64,000 bases of DNA from Ruegeria sp. ANG-R (GTDB lineage: Bacteria; Pseudomonadota; Alphaproteobacteria; Rhodobacterales; Rhodobacteraceae), in the NCBI RefSeq assembly GCF_000813985.1, contig NZ_JWLJ01000007.1, positions 62,001-126,000 of the forward strand. The letters run 5' to 3'. The position numbers and the translations under genes are program-made. This document shows positions 40,672-49,423 of the stretch, one piece after another; position 1 is the stretch's first letter; each line of letters starts with the position of its first letter. Under the pieces are notes generated by a model that was given only the letters and a program-made list of their open reading frames with translations, was not told the DNA's origin and did not search any database.

Positions 40672-41022
40672 ATGACCCGGCTTCTGCTCCTTCTTCTTCT
40701 GTCCGCCACGCCACTTGCCGCCGCCGAATGGGCCACCAAACCCGGGGACAGGCCGCTCAACTCGCAAGAGTTGGACGCTTTGGCGGGCCAGACATTGACA
40801 TTCTATGATGACGGACAGTCCAAATACTCCGCCGGAGGGGCCTATTCCTACACCTATGCCAGCGGAGAATCCGCCTTTGGCACCTATTCGATCGCCGAGG
40901 ATGGCAGCGTCTGTATCGCCTATCGCAACGGCTTCAGCCGCTGCGATCTGTACGTCCGCAGCGGAGAACGGCTGATCCTGATCGACCAGAAGGGCCATCG
41001 ATATCCGGTGCGGTCGGAGTAA
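40672..41022 (+). CDS. hypothetical secreted protein
   Basis: A 116-residue protein with a cleavable signal peptide (MTRLLLLLLLSATPLAAAEW). The mature domain is a small beta-rich fold: LNSQELDALAGQTLTFYDDGQSKY, FGTYSIAEDGSVCIAYRNGFSRCDLYVR and ILIDQKGHRYPV, with two cysteines likely forming a disulfide. The pattern recalls small periplasmic DUF995-like proteins in Roseobacters, but the family is not certain. It lies 53 bases after smc. Confidence 0.7.
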   Translation: MTRLLLLLLLSATPLAAAEWATKPGDRPLNSQELDALAGQTLTFYDDGQSKYSAGGAYSYTYASGESAFGTYSIAEDGSVCIAYRNGFSRCDLYVRSGERLILIDQKGHRYPVRSE

Positions 41023-41166
41023 GATTTCACCTCCATCAAGGGCGCTTCTGCCCAACAAACCGGGCTGTCGCCGCGCTTGCTCGGACGATTGCTTGCGTGC
41101 ACACAGGGTGGTCCTCGGCTTTGCTCAGGTATTGTGCTGGTTGCCTGCAAAGGCGATGTTGCGAGC

Positions 41167-42456
41167 ATGGCAACAGAATTAGAGTTCCCCTTCGCAGCGC
41201 TGACCGTTCCGGCGAGACGGCACATCCGGGTGTTTCAGGTTCAACAGTTTCTCGATCGTTTTGCGATGGGTTTGACTGTTGCCGTTGTTGCACTGGCGTT
41301 GACCGATCGCGGAATGGATCTGTTACAGATTTCGGTGCTATTTGGGGTCTACTCACTTACGACCTTGGCGATGGAACTTCCGTTCGGCGGATTGGCCGAC
41401 AATATTGGACGCAAGCCGGTCTTTCTGGCTGCGGTTGTCGCCAGCTTGATCTCTCTCGTGCTCTTTCTCTCGACAAGCGATTTCTATGTTCTAGCGCTTT
41501 CATTTGCCTTCATCGGATTTGGACGTGCGCTACGGTCGGGCACGCTCGACGCCTGGTTCGTTGAGACCTTCAAAGCCGCTGCGCCGAACGTGGACGTTCA
41601 ACCCGCTCTGGCAAAAGCGCAATGGGCCAATGCCATGGGCTTGGCGATGGGGGCCGTTCTGGGGGGCCTTCTGCCCGATCTCTTTGGCCCGACGGCAGCG
41701 AGACTGGGTTTTAGCGTCTATGATGTGCCCTACGCGGCGAGCTTGGCGGTGATGCTTGGGGTATTCGCCTATACCCTTTATTTTATTGTGGAAAAACCGC
41801 GCCCGTTGACCCCCCATGCCCTGAAACGGGGGTTCGCAGCTGTACCGCTGGTGGTCAAAGACGCAGGTCTTCTCGCATTGAGACATCCGGCGTTGTCGGT
41901 ACTGCTGGCAGCTCTGGCGTTTTTCCTGATGGCGACCAACCCGGTAGAGGTGCTCTGGCCGGTCCATGCAAAGCCCATGCTGCAGAAAGGCTATGCAAAT
42001 ACAACAATAGGTGTCCTGACCGCGACCTACTTCTTCTCAATCGCATTCGGTGCCTGGCTGTCACCGCACATCAGCCGCATTTTCAGCAGACGGCACGCGA
42101 TTACACTTGCGGCGGCTTTTGCCTGTACGGCGGGCGTTCAGGTCGCATTGGCTTTGCAGGGCAGCGTCATCGGCTTTGTGGCGGTTTTCATCCTCTATTC
42201 CGTTGTCCTCGGTGTTTCCGAGACGCCAGCCAGCAGTATTCTTCATAGATGCGTAGAAGACCGCCAGCGATCCACAATGCTATCTCTGAGGTCGCTGATA
42301 CAGCAACTCGGAGCAGCTTTGGGTCTGATTCTGGCGGGAGCCATCGCTGAGGTCTACTCGATCCCTACGGCCTGGATGGTCGGCGCCGTGTTTCTTGTTA
42401 TTGCCTTGATCCTGATCGGCATCCTCGCCAAACGGCTTGCCGCAGAGACTGAATAG
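41167..42456 (+). CDS. MFS transporter
   Basis: A 429-residue major facilitator with about 12 helices. The loop GGLADNIGRKPVFLAAV between TM2 and TM3 is the motif A of the superfamily. A large soluble loop lies around residues 225-250 (EKPRPLTPHALKRGF). The start is MATELEFPFAALTVPARRHI; a longer in-frame start at 41077 lacks support. GC content is lower than neighbours. No regulatory or enzyme partner is attached, so the substrate is unknown. Confidence 0.82.
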   Translation: MATELEFPFAALTVPARRHIRVFQVQQFLDRFAMGLTVAVVALALTDRGMDLLQISVLFGVYSLTTLAMELPFGGLADNIGRKPVFLAAVVASLISLVLFLSTSDFYVLALSFAFIGFGRALRSGTLDAWFVETFKAAAPNVDVQPALAKAQWANAMGLAMGAVLGGLLPDLFGPTAARLGFSVYDVPYAASLAVMLGVFAYTLYFIVEKPRPLTPHALKRGFAAVPLVVKDAGLLALRHPALSVLLAALAFFLMATNPVEVLWPVHAKPMLQKGYANTTIGVLTATYFFSIAFGAWLSPHISRIFSRRHAITLAAAFACTAGVQVALALQGSVIGFVAVFILYSVVLGVSETPASSILHRCVEDRQRSTMLSLRSLIQQLGAALGLILAGAIAEVYSIPTAWMVGAVFLVIALILIGILAKRLAAETE

Positions 42457-42626
42457 CGGCCATTTGTGCGACGTGCAGCATTGACCGGTCTGGGCCGGGC
42501 GCAGTCACTCGGGCAACACCTCCAGCGTGGGTCTCGCAGCTGCAAAACGTCAAAGCCGGGCCTGTTTCGGCCCCGATGTCGTCCGCGTTCAGAGACCCAA
42601 GCCACTCGCCATTTGCACCAAGTCCT

Positions 42627-43367
42627 TCAGGAGGATCGGGCCAACCACTCTTCGGGTACCTTGATCTCCGGCCGGTTGGGGTGATGCGGCACGTCCAGAG
42701 CATGGGGCAAGGTTGATATCGGATGACGTACTTTCACACGATCATTGCGGATGAAAGTGGCCTCAACGACCCGGGGAAACTCTGTACCATCGACAATCAT
42801 CGAGCCTGACGCGTTATTTGTACGGAGATGGGCACATGTGAATTTAGCACCGATTGCCTCGTAAAGTGGTTTCGCTTTTTCGAAAAACCTCGGCTTGGTC
42901 AGGATCGAGGGGATTCGATGAAGCTCGATCACGATGATCCGGAACCGGTCGAGATACGCGGCTGGCAGGGTTTCGAACACCGGGTATTCAGCCGCTTCGA
43001 TGTCCATTTGCAACATCAGGTCCCCGGACGCTGGCGCATTTTGAACCATCCAGTCCTCAAGCGAAATCACCTCACCTTCGGTGCGCGGGCCGAGATGCTG
43101 CTTGCAAAAAACGGCGCCGGGGATTACCTCGGCTGGCCCATCCACCGAGGCATCGGCCATGATCGACGGGATGCCCCACTTGGCCAGATCAAGTTCAAAG
43201 CTCGATTGCCGGGAAACGCCGGGTGAAAAGCAGGCTTTGATCCCATGCATGTCACTCGGCACCAAATAACCGCCATCGCCAAAAGCCCCGATCCGGATCA
43301 GCGGGTGCCCCACATCAAATGGGCGCAGGACATCGGCAAGCAGTTTACGGCGGTCGTCGATTGTCAT
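42627..43367 (-). CDS. FkbM-like methyltransferase family protein
   Basis: A 246-residue protein with LIRIGAFGDGGYLVPSDM near the N-terminus and a Rossmann-like core in which DLMLQMDIEAAEYPVFETLP corresponds to the acidic D-x-E-G/A-x-E motif of FkbM-type SAM methyltransferases. The downstream FRIIVIELHRIPSIL strand agrees. Such enzymes often O-methylate surface sugars or metabolites. The 170 bases on its left are empty. It is convergent with the MFS gene and appears to be a lone gene. Confidence 0.7.
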   Translation of the reverse strand: MTIDDRRKLLADVLRPFDVGHPLIRIGAFGDGGYLVPSDMHGIKACFSPGVSRQSSFELDLAKWGIPSIMADASVDGPAEVIPGAVFCKQHLGPRTEGEVISLEDWMVQNAPASGDLMLQMDIEAAEYPVFETLPAAYLDRFRIIVIELHRIPSILTKPRFFEKAKPLYEAIGAKFTCAHLRTNNASGSMIVDGTEFPRVVEATFIRNDRVKVRHPISTLPHALDVPHHPNRPEIKVPEEWLARSS

Positions 43368-43456
43368 GAAATGAACTCGAGGCTTCTAGCGTGCTTTGGT
43401 CAGCCTAAGGAAATGTCCGGTTGGCCGCAATTGATAGGTGGCGGTGAAGGGCGGTC

Positions 43457-44620
43457 TTATAGCTGACCAAGCAGATCAGCCGTCGGCCATGCATCCGCTG
43501 GCAATCCCAACCGCGCCTGCTCGGCCTGCACCGCGGCGCGGGTACCGGCTCCCAGAATACCGTCGATTTTGCCCACGTTATAGCCACGTGCCTGTAGTTT
43601 GGTCTGCAATTGCTTCATCTGCGCACCATTTAGCCCGGGGGCTGGGTTGCCTGCGTTGTAGATCTGCGCGCCCTCTAGCCTTGTGCCAAAATAGGCGGCT
43701 GTCAGGACGTAGACAAAGCTCTGGTTCCATTCGAAATAGACGTCGAAATTCGGATAGGCGAGGAAAGCAGGCCCCTTGTGCCCCTGTGGCAGGATCAATG
43801 AGGCGGGGAGGTTGGCCAGTGACCCGCTGCGCGGCTGAACACCCATCGCCTGCCACTCGGAGATCGGGCGCGGTTTGCCGGGCCCCGACAGCGACCAATC
43901 CATCTGCGCAGGCACGGTGACCTCCTGCAGCCAAGGCTGGCCCGGTTGCCAGCCCAGATGCGACAGCATCCTGGCCCCGGACATCAACGCGTCCGGTGCC
44001 GAGGTTTTCAGCGAGACCTTGCCGTCTCCGTCCCCATCCACGCCGTTTTCAAGGATGTCGCGCGGCAGCATCTGGACCATGCCGATTTCACCGGCCCAGG
44101 CGCCGGTGGTGCGGGCAGGGTCGAAATCACCTTGTTCATACAGCTCGATAGCTGCGAAGATCTGGGGCCGGAACAGCTCGGGGCGGCGGCAGTCATGGGC
44201 CAGCGTCACAAGCGCGTTGCGCGTGTTGAAATCGCCCTGAAACGCGCCGTAATCGGTCTCGAACGCCCAGAAAGCCAGCAACACGCCGCGCGAGACACCG
44301 TATTCCCGCTCGATCCGGTCAAACACGGCATCGTACTTGCGCGACATCGCCGTGCCCCGGTCGATCCGGTTTTGCGAAATCAGGCGACGCGAGAAATCGA
44401 TGAACGGTTTCTGGAACACACCTTGCGCGCGATCGGCCTTCAGCACCGCATTGTCCTGCTGCACACCTTTGAAAAAGGCGTTGACCGTGGAGGTGTCGAA
44501 CCCCTGCTGAACGGCTTCGGCTTTCAGCCCTTTGACAAAGGCATTGAACCCGCCGCCGCACTGGGCAAGGGCGGGCGAGGCGAACAGGGCGGCGGCGACA
44601 AGGCCGGAAAGGAAACGCAT
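43457..44620 (-). CDS. lytic murein transglycosylase (MltB-type, GH103) with peptidoglycan-binding domain
   Basis: A 387-residue periplasmic enzyme. A Sec signal peptide (MRFLSGLVAAALFASPALAQ) is followed by the GH103 domain, with catalytic Glu in LLAFWAFETDYGAFQGDF and GEIGMVQMLPRDILENGVDGDGDGK, and a C-terminal PG_binding_1 domain (MKQLQTKLQARGYNVGKIDGILGAGTRAAVQAEQ). It cuts peptidoglycan glycan strands to 1,6-anhydro ends. The ATG at 44620 gives the signal peptide; the ORF to 44698 would hide it. It starts 11 bases after cobD and may be co-transcribed. Confidence 0.92.
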   Translation of the reverse strand: MRFLSGLVAAALFASPALAQCGGGFNAFVKGLKAEAVQQGFDTSTVNAFFKGVQQDNAVLKADRAQGVFQKPFIDFSRRLISQNRIDRGTAMSRKYDAVFDRIEREYGVSRGVLLAFWAFETDYGAFQGDFNTRNALVTLAHDCRRPELFRPQIFAAIELYEQGDFDPARTTGAWAGEIGMVQMLPRDILENGVDGDGDGKVSLKTSAPDALMSGARMLSHLGWQPGQPWLQEVTVPAQMDWSLSGPGKPRPISEWQAMGVQPRSGSLANLPASLILPQGHKGPAFLAYPNFDVYFEWNQSFVYVLTAAYFGTRLEGAQIYNAGNPAPGLNGAQMKQLQTKLQARGYNVGKIDGILGAGTRAAVQAEQARLGLPADAWPTADLLGQL

Positions 44621-44631
44621 GAGCAGGTCCG

Positions 44632-45552
44632 TCAGAATATGAAGTTGAACCCAACCCACACCGACACGAGCCCAAGCGCAAGCCCCCATACCTGCCACAA
44701 CATGCCCGATGCGCGAAAAACCTCCGCTGCGTCGATGTTTTGCCGCGCATTTCCATTCACCCAGGCGAGATTGCGCATCTGTCCGTCATAGCTGCGCGGT
44801 CCGGCCAGCGCGATATCCAGCGCACGTGCCATAGCGGCCTCGGGCCAGCCCGCGTTGGGTGAGATGTGGCGGCGGGCGTCGGCGCTTATCTCGCGCCAGC
44901 TTGCCCATTGACCGGACAGGGCCACTATCATCAGGCAGGTCAGCCGCGCGGGGATCAGGTTCAGCAGATCATCCAGCCGGGCAGCAGCCCAGCCAAAGTC
45001 GCGATACGTCTCGTTGCGATAACCGATCATGCTGTCGGCGGTGTTGACGGCCTTGTAGACCAGCAGCCCCGGCAGACCCGCGATCAGAAACCAAAAGGCC
45101 GGTGCGATCACCCCGTCACTCAGGTTTTCTGCGGCGCTTTCGATGGCAGAGCGGGCCACCTGCGCCTCGGTCATGGCGGTCGTATCACGTGAGACGATCA
45201 TGGCGACCTGCGCTCGACCTTCGGGCAGGGAGGTCAGCAGCCCTTCACCGACCGCACGGACATGGGTGACTAAAGATCTTTGGGCCAAAAGGATCGCGCA
45301 GATCACGATCTCGGCGATCGGTCCCAGCAATGCCAGCAGGCGGCCCAACGCAAGTGCAGCCAGAACCAGGAGTACGACCACCGCCACGCCTTTCAGGCGG
45401 CGCCGCGTCCCCTGGTTCAGCCGGGCGTCCAGCCAGCCAATCGCGTTGCCCATCAGCACGGCCGGATGGCGGATACGTGACCACAGCCAATCCGGCTCAC
45501 CCAGTGCCGCGTCCAGACACATGGCGCAGACCAACAGGAGCGGCGTGCTCAC
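44632..45552 (-). CDS. cobD: adenosylcobinamide-phosphate synthase (CbiB family)
   Basis: A 306-residue integral membrane protein that joins an aminopropanol linker to adenosylcobyric acid. Features: [45 protein letters not shown] and [40 protein letters not shown]. The GTG at 45552 overlaps the cobC stop (GTGA), a coupling typical for the pair; the long upstream extension in frame lies within cobC and is rejected. It works with CobC, which provides the linker. Confidence 0.93.
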   Translation of the reverse strand: MSTPLLLVCAMCLDAALGEPDWLWSRIRHPAVLMGNAIGWLDARLNQGTRRRLKGVAVVVLLVLAALALGRLLALLGPIAEIVICAILLAQRSLVTHVRAVGEGLLTSLPEGRAQVAMIVSRDTTAMTEAQVARSAIESAAENLSDGVIAPAFWFLIAGLPGLLVYKAVNTADSMIGYRNETYRDFGWAAARLDDLLNLIPARLTCLMIVALSGQWASWREISADARRHISPNAGWPEAAMARALDIALAGPRSYDGQMRNLAWVNGNARQNIDAAEVFRASGMLWQVWGLALGLVSVWVGFNFIF

Positions 45553-46514
45553 AACGCCGCCTCCAACCGCGCCCAACCGTCCGCGGTCGGCAGTCCGAGG
45601 CGCAGATAAGTTTCGGAGTAGGGAAAGACACGGCTCCAGATATGGGCGCGGGCCAACCGGTCCTGCCACGCCGCCGCGTCATCAACGTCGTAGAGGCGGA
45701 ACAGGCTGGTGCCGCCGACCAGCCGGGCCCCTCTGGTGGTCAGAAGCCGATCCAACCGTGCGGCGTCCTTTGCCAGACGGTCCCGGGTTGCCGCAGCCCA
45801 TGCACGGTCACGTAAAGCCTGTTCTCCGATCCGCAAAGCAGGACCGGACACGGCCCACGGCCCTGTCAGATCGTTCAGCCGGGCAATCAGGTCAGGATGG
45901 CCAATGGCAAAGCCCAGCCGCAGCCCGGCCAGCCCCCAGAACTTACCGAAGCTTTTCAGCACAACGACGCCGGGCCGCTCCGCCAGATGGACCAGTGAGG
46001 CGTCGGGCGTGACATCGCAAAAGCTTTCGTCAATCACGGTCAGCGGCGCATCGGCGTCCGCCTCCTGCCAGATGCGCCCATCGGGGTTGTTGGGATGCAC
46101 GATCACCCGCGCCTGCGCCGCGCCGGTGCCCTGTACCGCCCAGCCCTGCGCGGTGAACGCGGCGGCGTGCTCATTATAGGTGGGCATGGTAATCTGCACG
46201 CGCCCCGCCGTCGCAAGCGCAGGTATGCGGGCAATCACCGCCGACGCGCCGGGGGCGGGCAGGATCGCCGCCGTGTCAGGAACCCCCCAAAAGTCCCGCG
46301 CCGCATCCGACAGCCGCTCAAACGCGCCATGATCGGGCAATTCCATCCAATCCGAAGGCCGCAGGCCGGACACTTCGAAGGGATGCGGGTTGATCCCGGT
46401 CGACAGGTCGATCCAGTCATCGCGCTTGCCGCCATATCGCGCCATCGCACCATCCAGCCCGCCGCCATGATCGCGCGCAGCCCGAGGGTCCAAATTTTCA
46501 GCCTGTCCAGTCAT
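45549..46514 (-). CDS. cobC: threonine-phosphate decarboxylase
   Basis: A 321-residue fold type I PLP enzyme of the CobC/CobD(Salmonella) type that makes (R)-1-aminopropan-2-ol phosphate for the cobalamin side chain. Visible: [32 protein letters not shown] (typical N-terminus), [21 protein letters not shown] and the PLP lysine in [18 protein letters not shown]. It overlaps cobD by 4 bases. With bluB at 18.6 kb it indicates B12 production. Confidence 0.92.
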   Translation of the reverse strand: MTGQAENLDPRAARDHGGGLDGAMARYGGKRDDWIDLSTGINPHPFEVSGLRPSDWMELPDHGAFERLSDAARDFWGVPDTAAILPAPGASAVIARIPALATAGRVQITMPTYNEHAAAFTAQGWAVQGTGAAQARVIVHPNNPDGRIWQEADADAPLTVIDESFCDVTPDASLVHLAERPGVVVLKSFGKFWGLAGLRLGFAIGHPDLIARLNDLTGPWAVSGPALRIGEQALRDRAWAAATRDRLAKDAARLDRLLTTRGARLVGGTSLFRLYDVDDAAAWQDRLARAHIWSRVFPYSETYLRLGLPTADGWARLEAAL

Positions 46515-46610
46515 CTGCCCCAGCCGGAATCACCTGTTTCCGCTGCTTCAAGCGGATTTTTGCCGTTCTTACAAGCGAATCCGCCCGATCACGGCGCTGT
46601 GCAGGCGTTG

Positions 46611-46625
46611 TTAACACTTTGTTAA
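46611..46625 (+). promoter_or_regulatory. perfect CtrA-type box upstream of the receiver gene
   Basis: TTAACACTTTGTTAA matches the CtrA consensus TTAA-N7-TTAA exactly, 70 bases upstream of the ATG at 46696. CtrA is the cell-cycle and motility regulator of alphaproteobacteria, including Roseobacters. Confidence 0.6.
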
Positions 46626-46695
46626 GGAAATCGCGTGATCACGGACAACAGGGGTCGGCACCACTCACCCATATCACGTGCCGAGGTTGTTGCAA

Positions 46696-47058
46696 ATGAA
46701 AGTACTGATTGTTGAGAGTAACCCCGATCTGGGTCGGGTCTGGCAGCGCCATCTGCAAAGGCAGGAGGCCGAGGTCACGCTGGTCGAAACGCAAGAGGCT
46801 GCGATCCTTGCGCTCTATGGAACCGCCTTTGATATCATTGTGCTGGATCTGGTACTGGAAACCGGCAGCGCGTTGGCGGTCGCCGATTTCGCAAGCTATC
46901 GCAGGCCCGAAACACGGGTCATCTTCGTCACCAACACCACCTTTTTCTCGGACGGTTCCATCTTTGCCCACAGCGCAAATGCCTGCGCCTATGTGCAAAG
47001 CTCGACTCCGCCCGAGGATCTGGCAGCCATGGTCGAACACTACGCCGCGGGGCGCTGA
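46696..47058 (+). CDS. stand-alone response regulator receiver domain protein
   Basis: A 120-residue single REC domain (MKVLIVESNPDLGRVWQRHL). The phospho-acceptor Asp is in FDIIVLDLVLETG; the Thr position (IFVTNTTFF) is kept, while the conserved beta-5 Lys appears as Gln (AYVQSSTPPEDL). The second acidic residue of the pocket is Glu (VES). There is no output domain, so it probably acts as a phosphate sink or protein-binding switch. Its 3' end overlaps the convergent glutathionyl-hydroquinone reductase gene by 19 bases. A perfect CtrA box upstream suggests cell-cycle or motility control. Confidence 0.82.
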   Translation: MKVLIVESNPDLGRVWQRHLQRQEAEVTLVETQEAAILALYGTAFDIIVLDLVLETGSALAVADFASYRRPETRVIFVTNTTFFSDGSIFAHSANACAYVQSSTPPEDLAAMVEHYAAGR

Positions 47059-48029
47059 TCGCGCCTGTGCGGCTCCAAATAATCCAGAACAGGATTCACC
47101 GGGATGATCCGATGCGGATTGATGCTGTCATGGCTGTAGTGATAGTGGCGCACGATGTGGTTCATGTTCACCGTCTCGGCCACGCCGGGCCATTGATATA
47201 GCTCCCGCGTGTAAGCCCAGAGGTTCGGGTAATCCACCAATCGCCGTCGGTTGCATTTGAAATGCAGGTGATAGACCGGATCGAACCGGATCAGCGTGGT
47301 GAACAGCCGCCAGTCGGCCTCGGTCACGCGATCTCCCATAAGGTAACGGTTCCGGGCCAGGCGATCCTCAAGCCAGTCCAGGGTGTCGAACAATGGGCCG
47401 ATGGCGGCGTCATAGGCCTGTTGTGAAGTGGCGAACCCGCATTTGTAGACGCCGTTATTGATGTCCGAGTAAATCCGCGCGTTGACCTCTTCGATCGCGT
47501 CCCGCATCGCCTCGGGCCAATAGTCATCGCTGTTGCCGGTGATCCCGTTGAAGGCCGAGTTGAACATGCGGATGATTTCCGAGCTTTCGTTCGAGACGAT
47601 GGTCTTCTCCACCTTGTCCCACAGGATCGGCACCGTCACGCGGCCTGAATAGTCAGGATCAGCACGGGTATAGATCTGATGGGCAAAGTCATGTCCGAAC
47701 AGCTTATCCCCCGTCGCGCCATAGTCGTCCACCTCGAAAGTCCAGCCCTTGTCCAGCATGTCGGGATGCACAACCGAGACCGAGATGTGGTCGCTCAGCC
47801 CCTTCAACGCGCGAAAGATCAGCGTCCGATGGGCCCAGGGGCAGGCGTGGCTGACGTAGAGGTGATAACGCCCGCTTTCCGCCTCGAATCCGCCCCGCCC
47901 CGAGGGGCCGGGCGCGCCATCGGCGGTGATCCAGTTGCGAAACTGCGCCGCCGAGCGTTTGAATGCCCCGCCGGTGGATTTGGTATCATACCAGGTGTCA
48001 TGCCATTCGCCGTCGACAAGCAGGCCCAT
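47040..48029 (-). CDS. glutathionyl-hydroquinone reductase (Xi-class GST)
   Basis: A 329-residue GST of the YqjG/PcpF/ECM4 type, which reductively removes glutathione from glutathionyl-hydroquinones. The catalytic Cys is in YHLYVSHACPWAHRTLIFRALKGL; VPILWDKVEKTIVSNESSEIIRMFN and the C-terminal NPVLDYLEPHRRD are typical. It may recycle quinone-glutathione adducts formed during aromatic degradation, which fits the catabolic cluster at 8-14 kb although the genes are far apart. Confidence 0.93.
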   Translation of the reverse strand: MGLLVDGEWHDTWYDTKSTGGAFKRSAAQFRNWITADGAPGPSGRGGFEAESGRYHLYVSHACPWAHRTLIFRALKGLSDHISVSVVHPDMLDKGWTFEVDDYGATGDKLFGHDFAHQIYTRADPDYSGRVTVPILWDKVEKTIVSNESSEIIRMFNSAFNGITGNSDDYWPEAMRDAIEEVNARIYSDINNGVYKCGFATSQQAYDAAIGPLFDTLDWLEDRLARNRYLMGDRVTEADWRLFTTLIRFDPVYHLHFKCNRRRLVDYPNLWAYTRELYQWPGVAETVNMNHIVRHYHYSHDSINPHRIIPVNPVLDYLEPHRRDQRPAA

Positions 48030-48241
48030 CGTGTATCCTTTCGCGTTGCGTTTGAGGCAAAGATAGGCCGCCTTCCGCCGCGATCCTATTTCATCGGACG
48101 CGCATGGGGCCTGCGCGTGTGCACAGTGATGGCGGGATGTCTGAGCAACAGATCAGAAAAGCCAAAGGCTATGTGACGCTGTTCACTGGATTTTTACAAA
48201 ACATCCGCCAGAATAGAGGACGTTAAGGGGGGAAGTTTATT

Positions 48242-48595
48242 ATGAGTACCTATGTTTCCAAGGAAATTCGCGCCGAATTGGATGCGGCCCGAATCGCCAC
48301 CCTCAAGAAGTCCAGCCGTTTGCGGGTGGAGGTAGGCGACAATTCCTACAAGATCCTCACATTGTGGAAAGACGGATTCACGGTCGAGGCTGAGACCACG
48401 CCGCGTTTGCGCGGGTTGGTCGATATCTATGACGGGGCCAGTCACCTGTACCAGTGCCTGATCATCGCAGATGAGGAAGCGGTGGGTGAGATGCGTTATG
48501 AGTTCAAGCGCAGCACCGTGGCCGCCGACAAGGCCCCGCTGGATTTCTATCGCGCCCCGGATGCGCCGATTGCATTGCTTGAAGACCTCGACTGA
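48242..48595 (+). CDS. conserved hypothetical protein, possibly PilZ-like beta barrel
   Basis: A 117-residue soluble protein, N-terminal amphipathic helix (STYVSKEIRAELDAARIATL) then beta strands: SSRLRVEVGDNSYKILTLWKDGFTVE, LRGLVDIYDGASHLYQCLIIA and MRYEFKRSTVAADKAPLDFYR. The layout (basic residues, strand, xxGFxV) recalls PilZ domains, but the RxxxR and D/NxSxxG motifs are not clear, so c-di-GMP binding is unlikely or unproven. GGGGGAAG precedes the ATG. It seems widely kept in Rhodobacterales (from memory). Confidence 0.6.
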   Translation: MSTYVSKEIRAELDAARIATLKKSSRLRVEVGDNSYKILTLWKDGFTVEAETTPRLRGLVDIYDGASHLYQCLIIADEEAVGEMRYEFKRSTVAADKAPLDFYRAPDAPIALLEDLD

Positions 48596-48615
48596 GGCGT
48601 ACAAACCTTTACTTA

Positions 48616-48665
48616 TGGCACCAGTGCCCCGACGCGCTTTCGGCGTTCCGGGGGCAATGGTGCCA
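48616..48665. terminator. bidirectional hairpin between convergent genes
   Basis: TGGCACCA (48616-48623) and TGGTGCCA (48658-48665) form outer arms, TGCCCC/GGGGCA inner arms, giving one long interrupted stem in the 99-base gap between the hypothetical gene and the FAH-family gene, both of which end here. No T-run, so it may be a rho-assisted or mRNA-stabilising end. Confidence 0.45.
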
Positions 48666-48694
48666 CAAGGTTCTCAGGTATCGGGCCGGGCGGT

Positions 48695-49393
48695 TTACTT
48701 GGGGGCTGTCAGTGTCAAGTGCACGGGGGTCAGACCATCAATGCCGCCTTCGATTTGGTCTCCGGCGACCACGGGCCCGACCCCTGCGGGTGTTCCGGTC
48801 AGAATCAGATCTCCGGGGCGCAAATGGTAGAAACCCGATAGATGGGAGATCAGTTCATCGATCTTCCAGACCAGCTCTGACAATGTGGCGTCTTGTACGA
48901 CCCGCTCATTGACGCTCAGATAGATGCGCTTGTCATCAGATGGGCTCCAGTCATCGGCGCGGGTCAGCGGAGCGAAGACCGCGCCGTTTTCCACATCCTT
49001 GCCCAGATCCCAGGGGCGCTGCTTGTTGCGCTCACGAATCTGCAAGTCGCGGCGCGTCATGTCCAAGGCACAGCCGTAGCCAAAGATCGCGGCTTGGGCC
49101 TGCGCGGCCGTGGCCTGAAAAACCGGCTTGCCGATGGCAACGGCCAGTTCCATTTCATGATGATAATCCTCGGTCCCTGCCGGATACGGCACATGTGCCC
49201 CGGTCAGAACCGCATTGGGCGCGGATTTGGTGAAGTAAAACGGCGTCTGGCGATCCACCTCATGCCCCATCTCGGCGGCGTGGGCGGCATAGTTGCGGCC
49301 CACGCAGAAAATCCGCCCGATCGGATAGGTCGCCTGTTCCCCCTGCACCGGGATGCTCGGGATGTCCGGAAGCGTAAAAAGGTGGTTGGGCAT
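48695..49393 (-). CDS. fumarylacetoacetate hydrolase family protein (short form)
   Basis: A 232-residue single-domain FAH protein. Metal ligands: the E-x-E in YHHEMELAVAIGKPVF and the Asp in YGCALDMTRRDLQ; the motif IFCVGRNYAAHAAEMG opens the domain, and DLILTGTPAGVGPVVAGD closes it. Short members are fumarylpyruvate hydrolases, oxaloacetate decarboxylases or acylpyruvases. With a GST-type isomerase elsewhere it could serve gentisate-type routes, but no gentisate dioxygenase is in view. It lies 30 bases after the MalY-like gene on the same strand. Confidence 0.88.
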   Translation of the reverse strand: MPNHLFTLPDIPSIPVQGEQATYPIGRIFCVGRNYAAHAAEMGHEVDRQTPFYFTKSAPNAVLTGAHVPYPAGTEDYHHEMELAVAIGKPVFQATAAQAQAAIFGYGCALDMTRRDLQIRERNKQRPWDLGKDVENGAVFAPLTRADDWSPSDDKRIYLSVNERVVQDATLSELVWKIDELISHLSGFYHLRPGDLILTGTPAGVGPVVAGDQIEGGIDGLTPVHLTLTAPK

Positions 49394-49423
49394 GATGTGC
49401 CTCCGTTTATTTTTGAACGGGGT

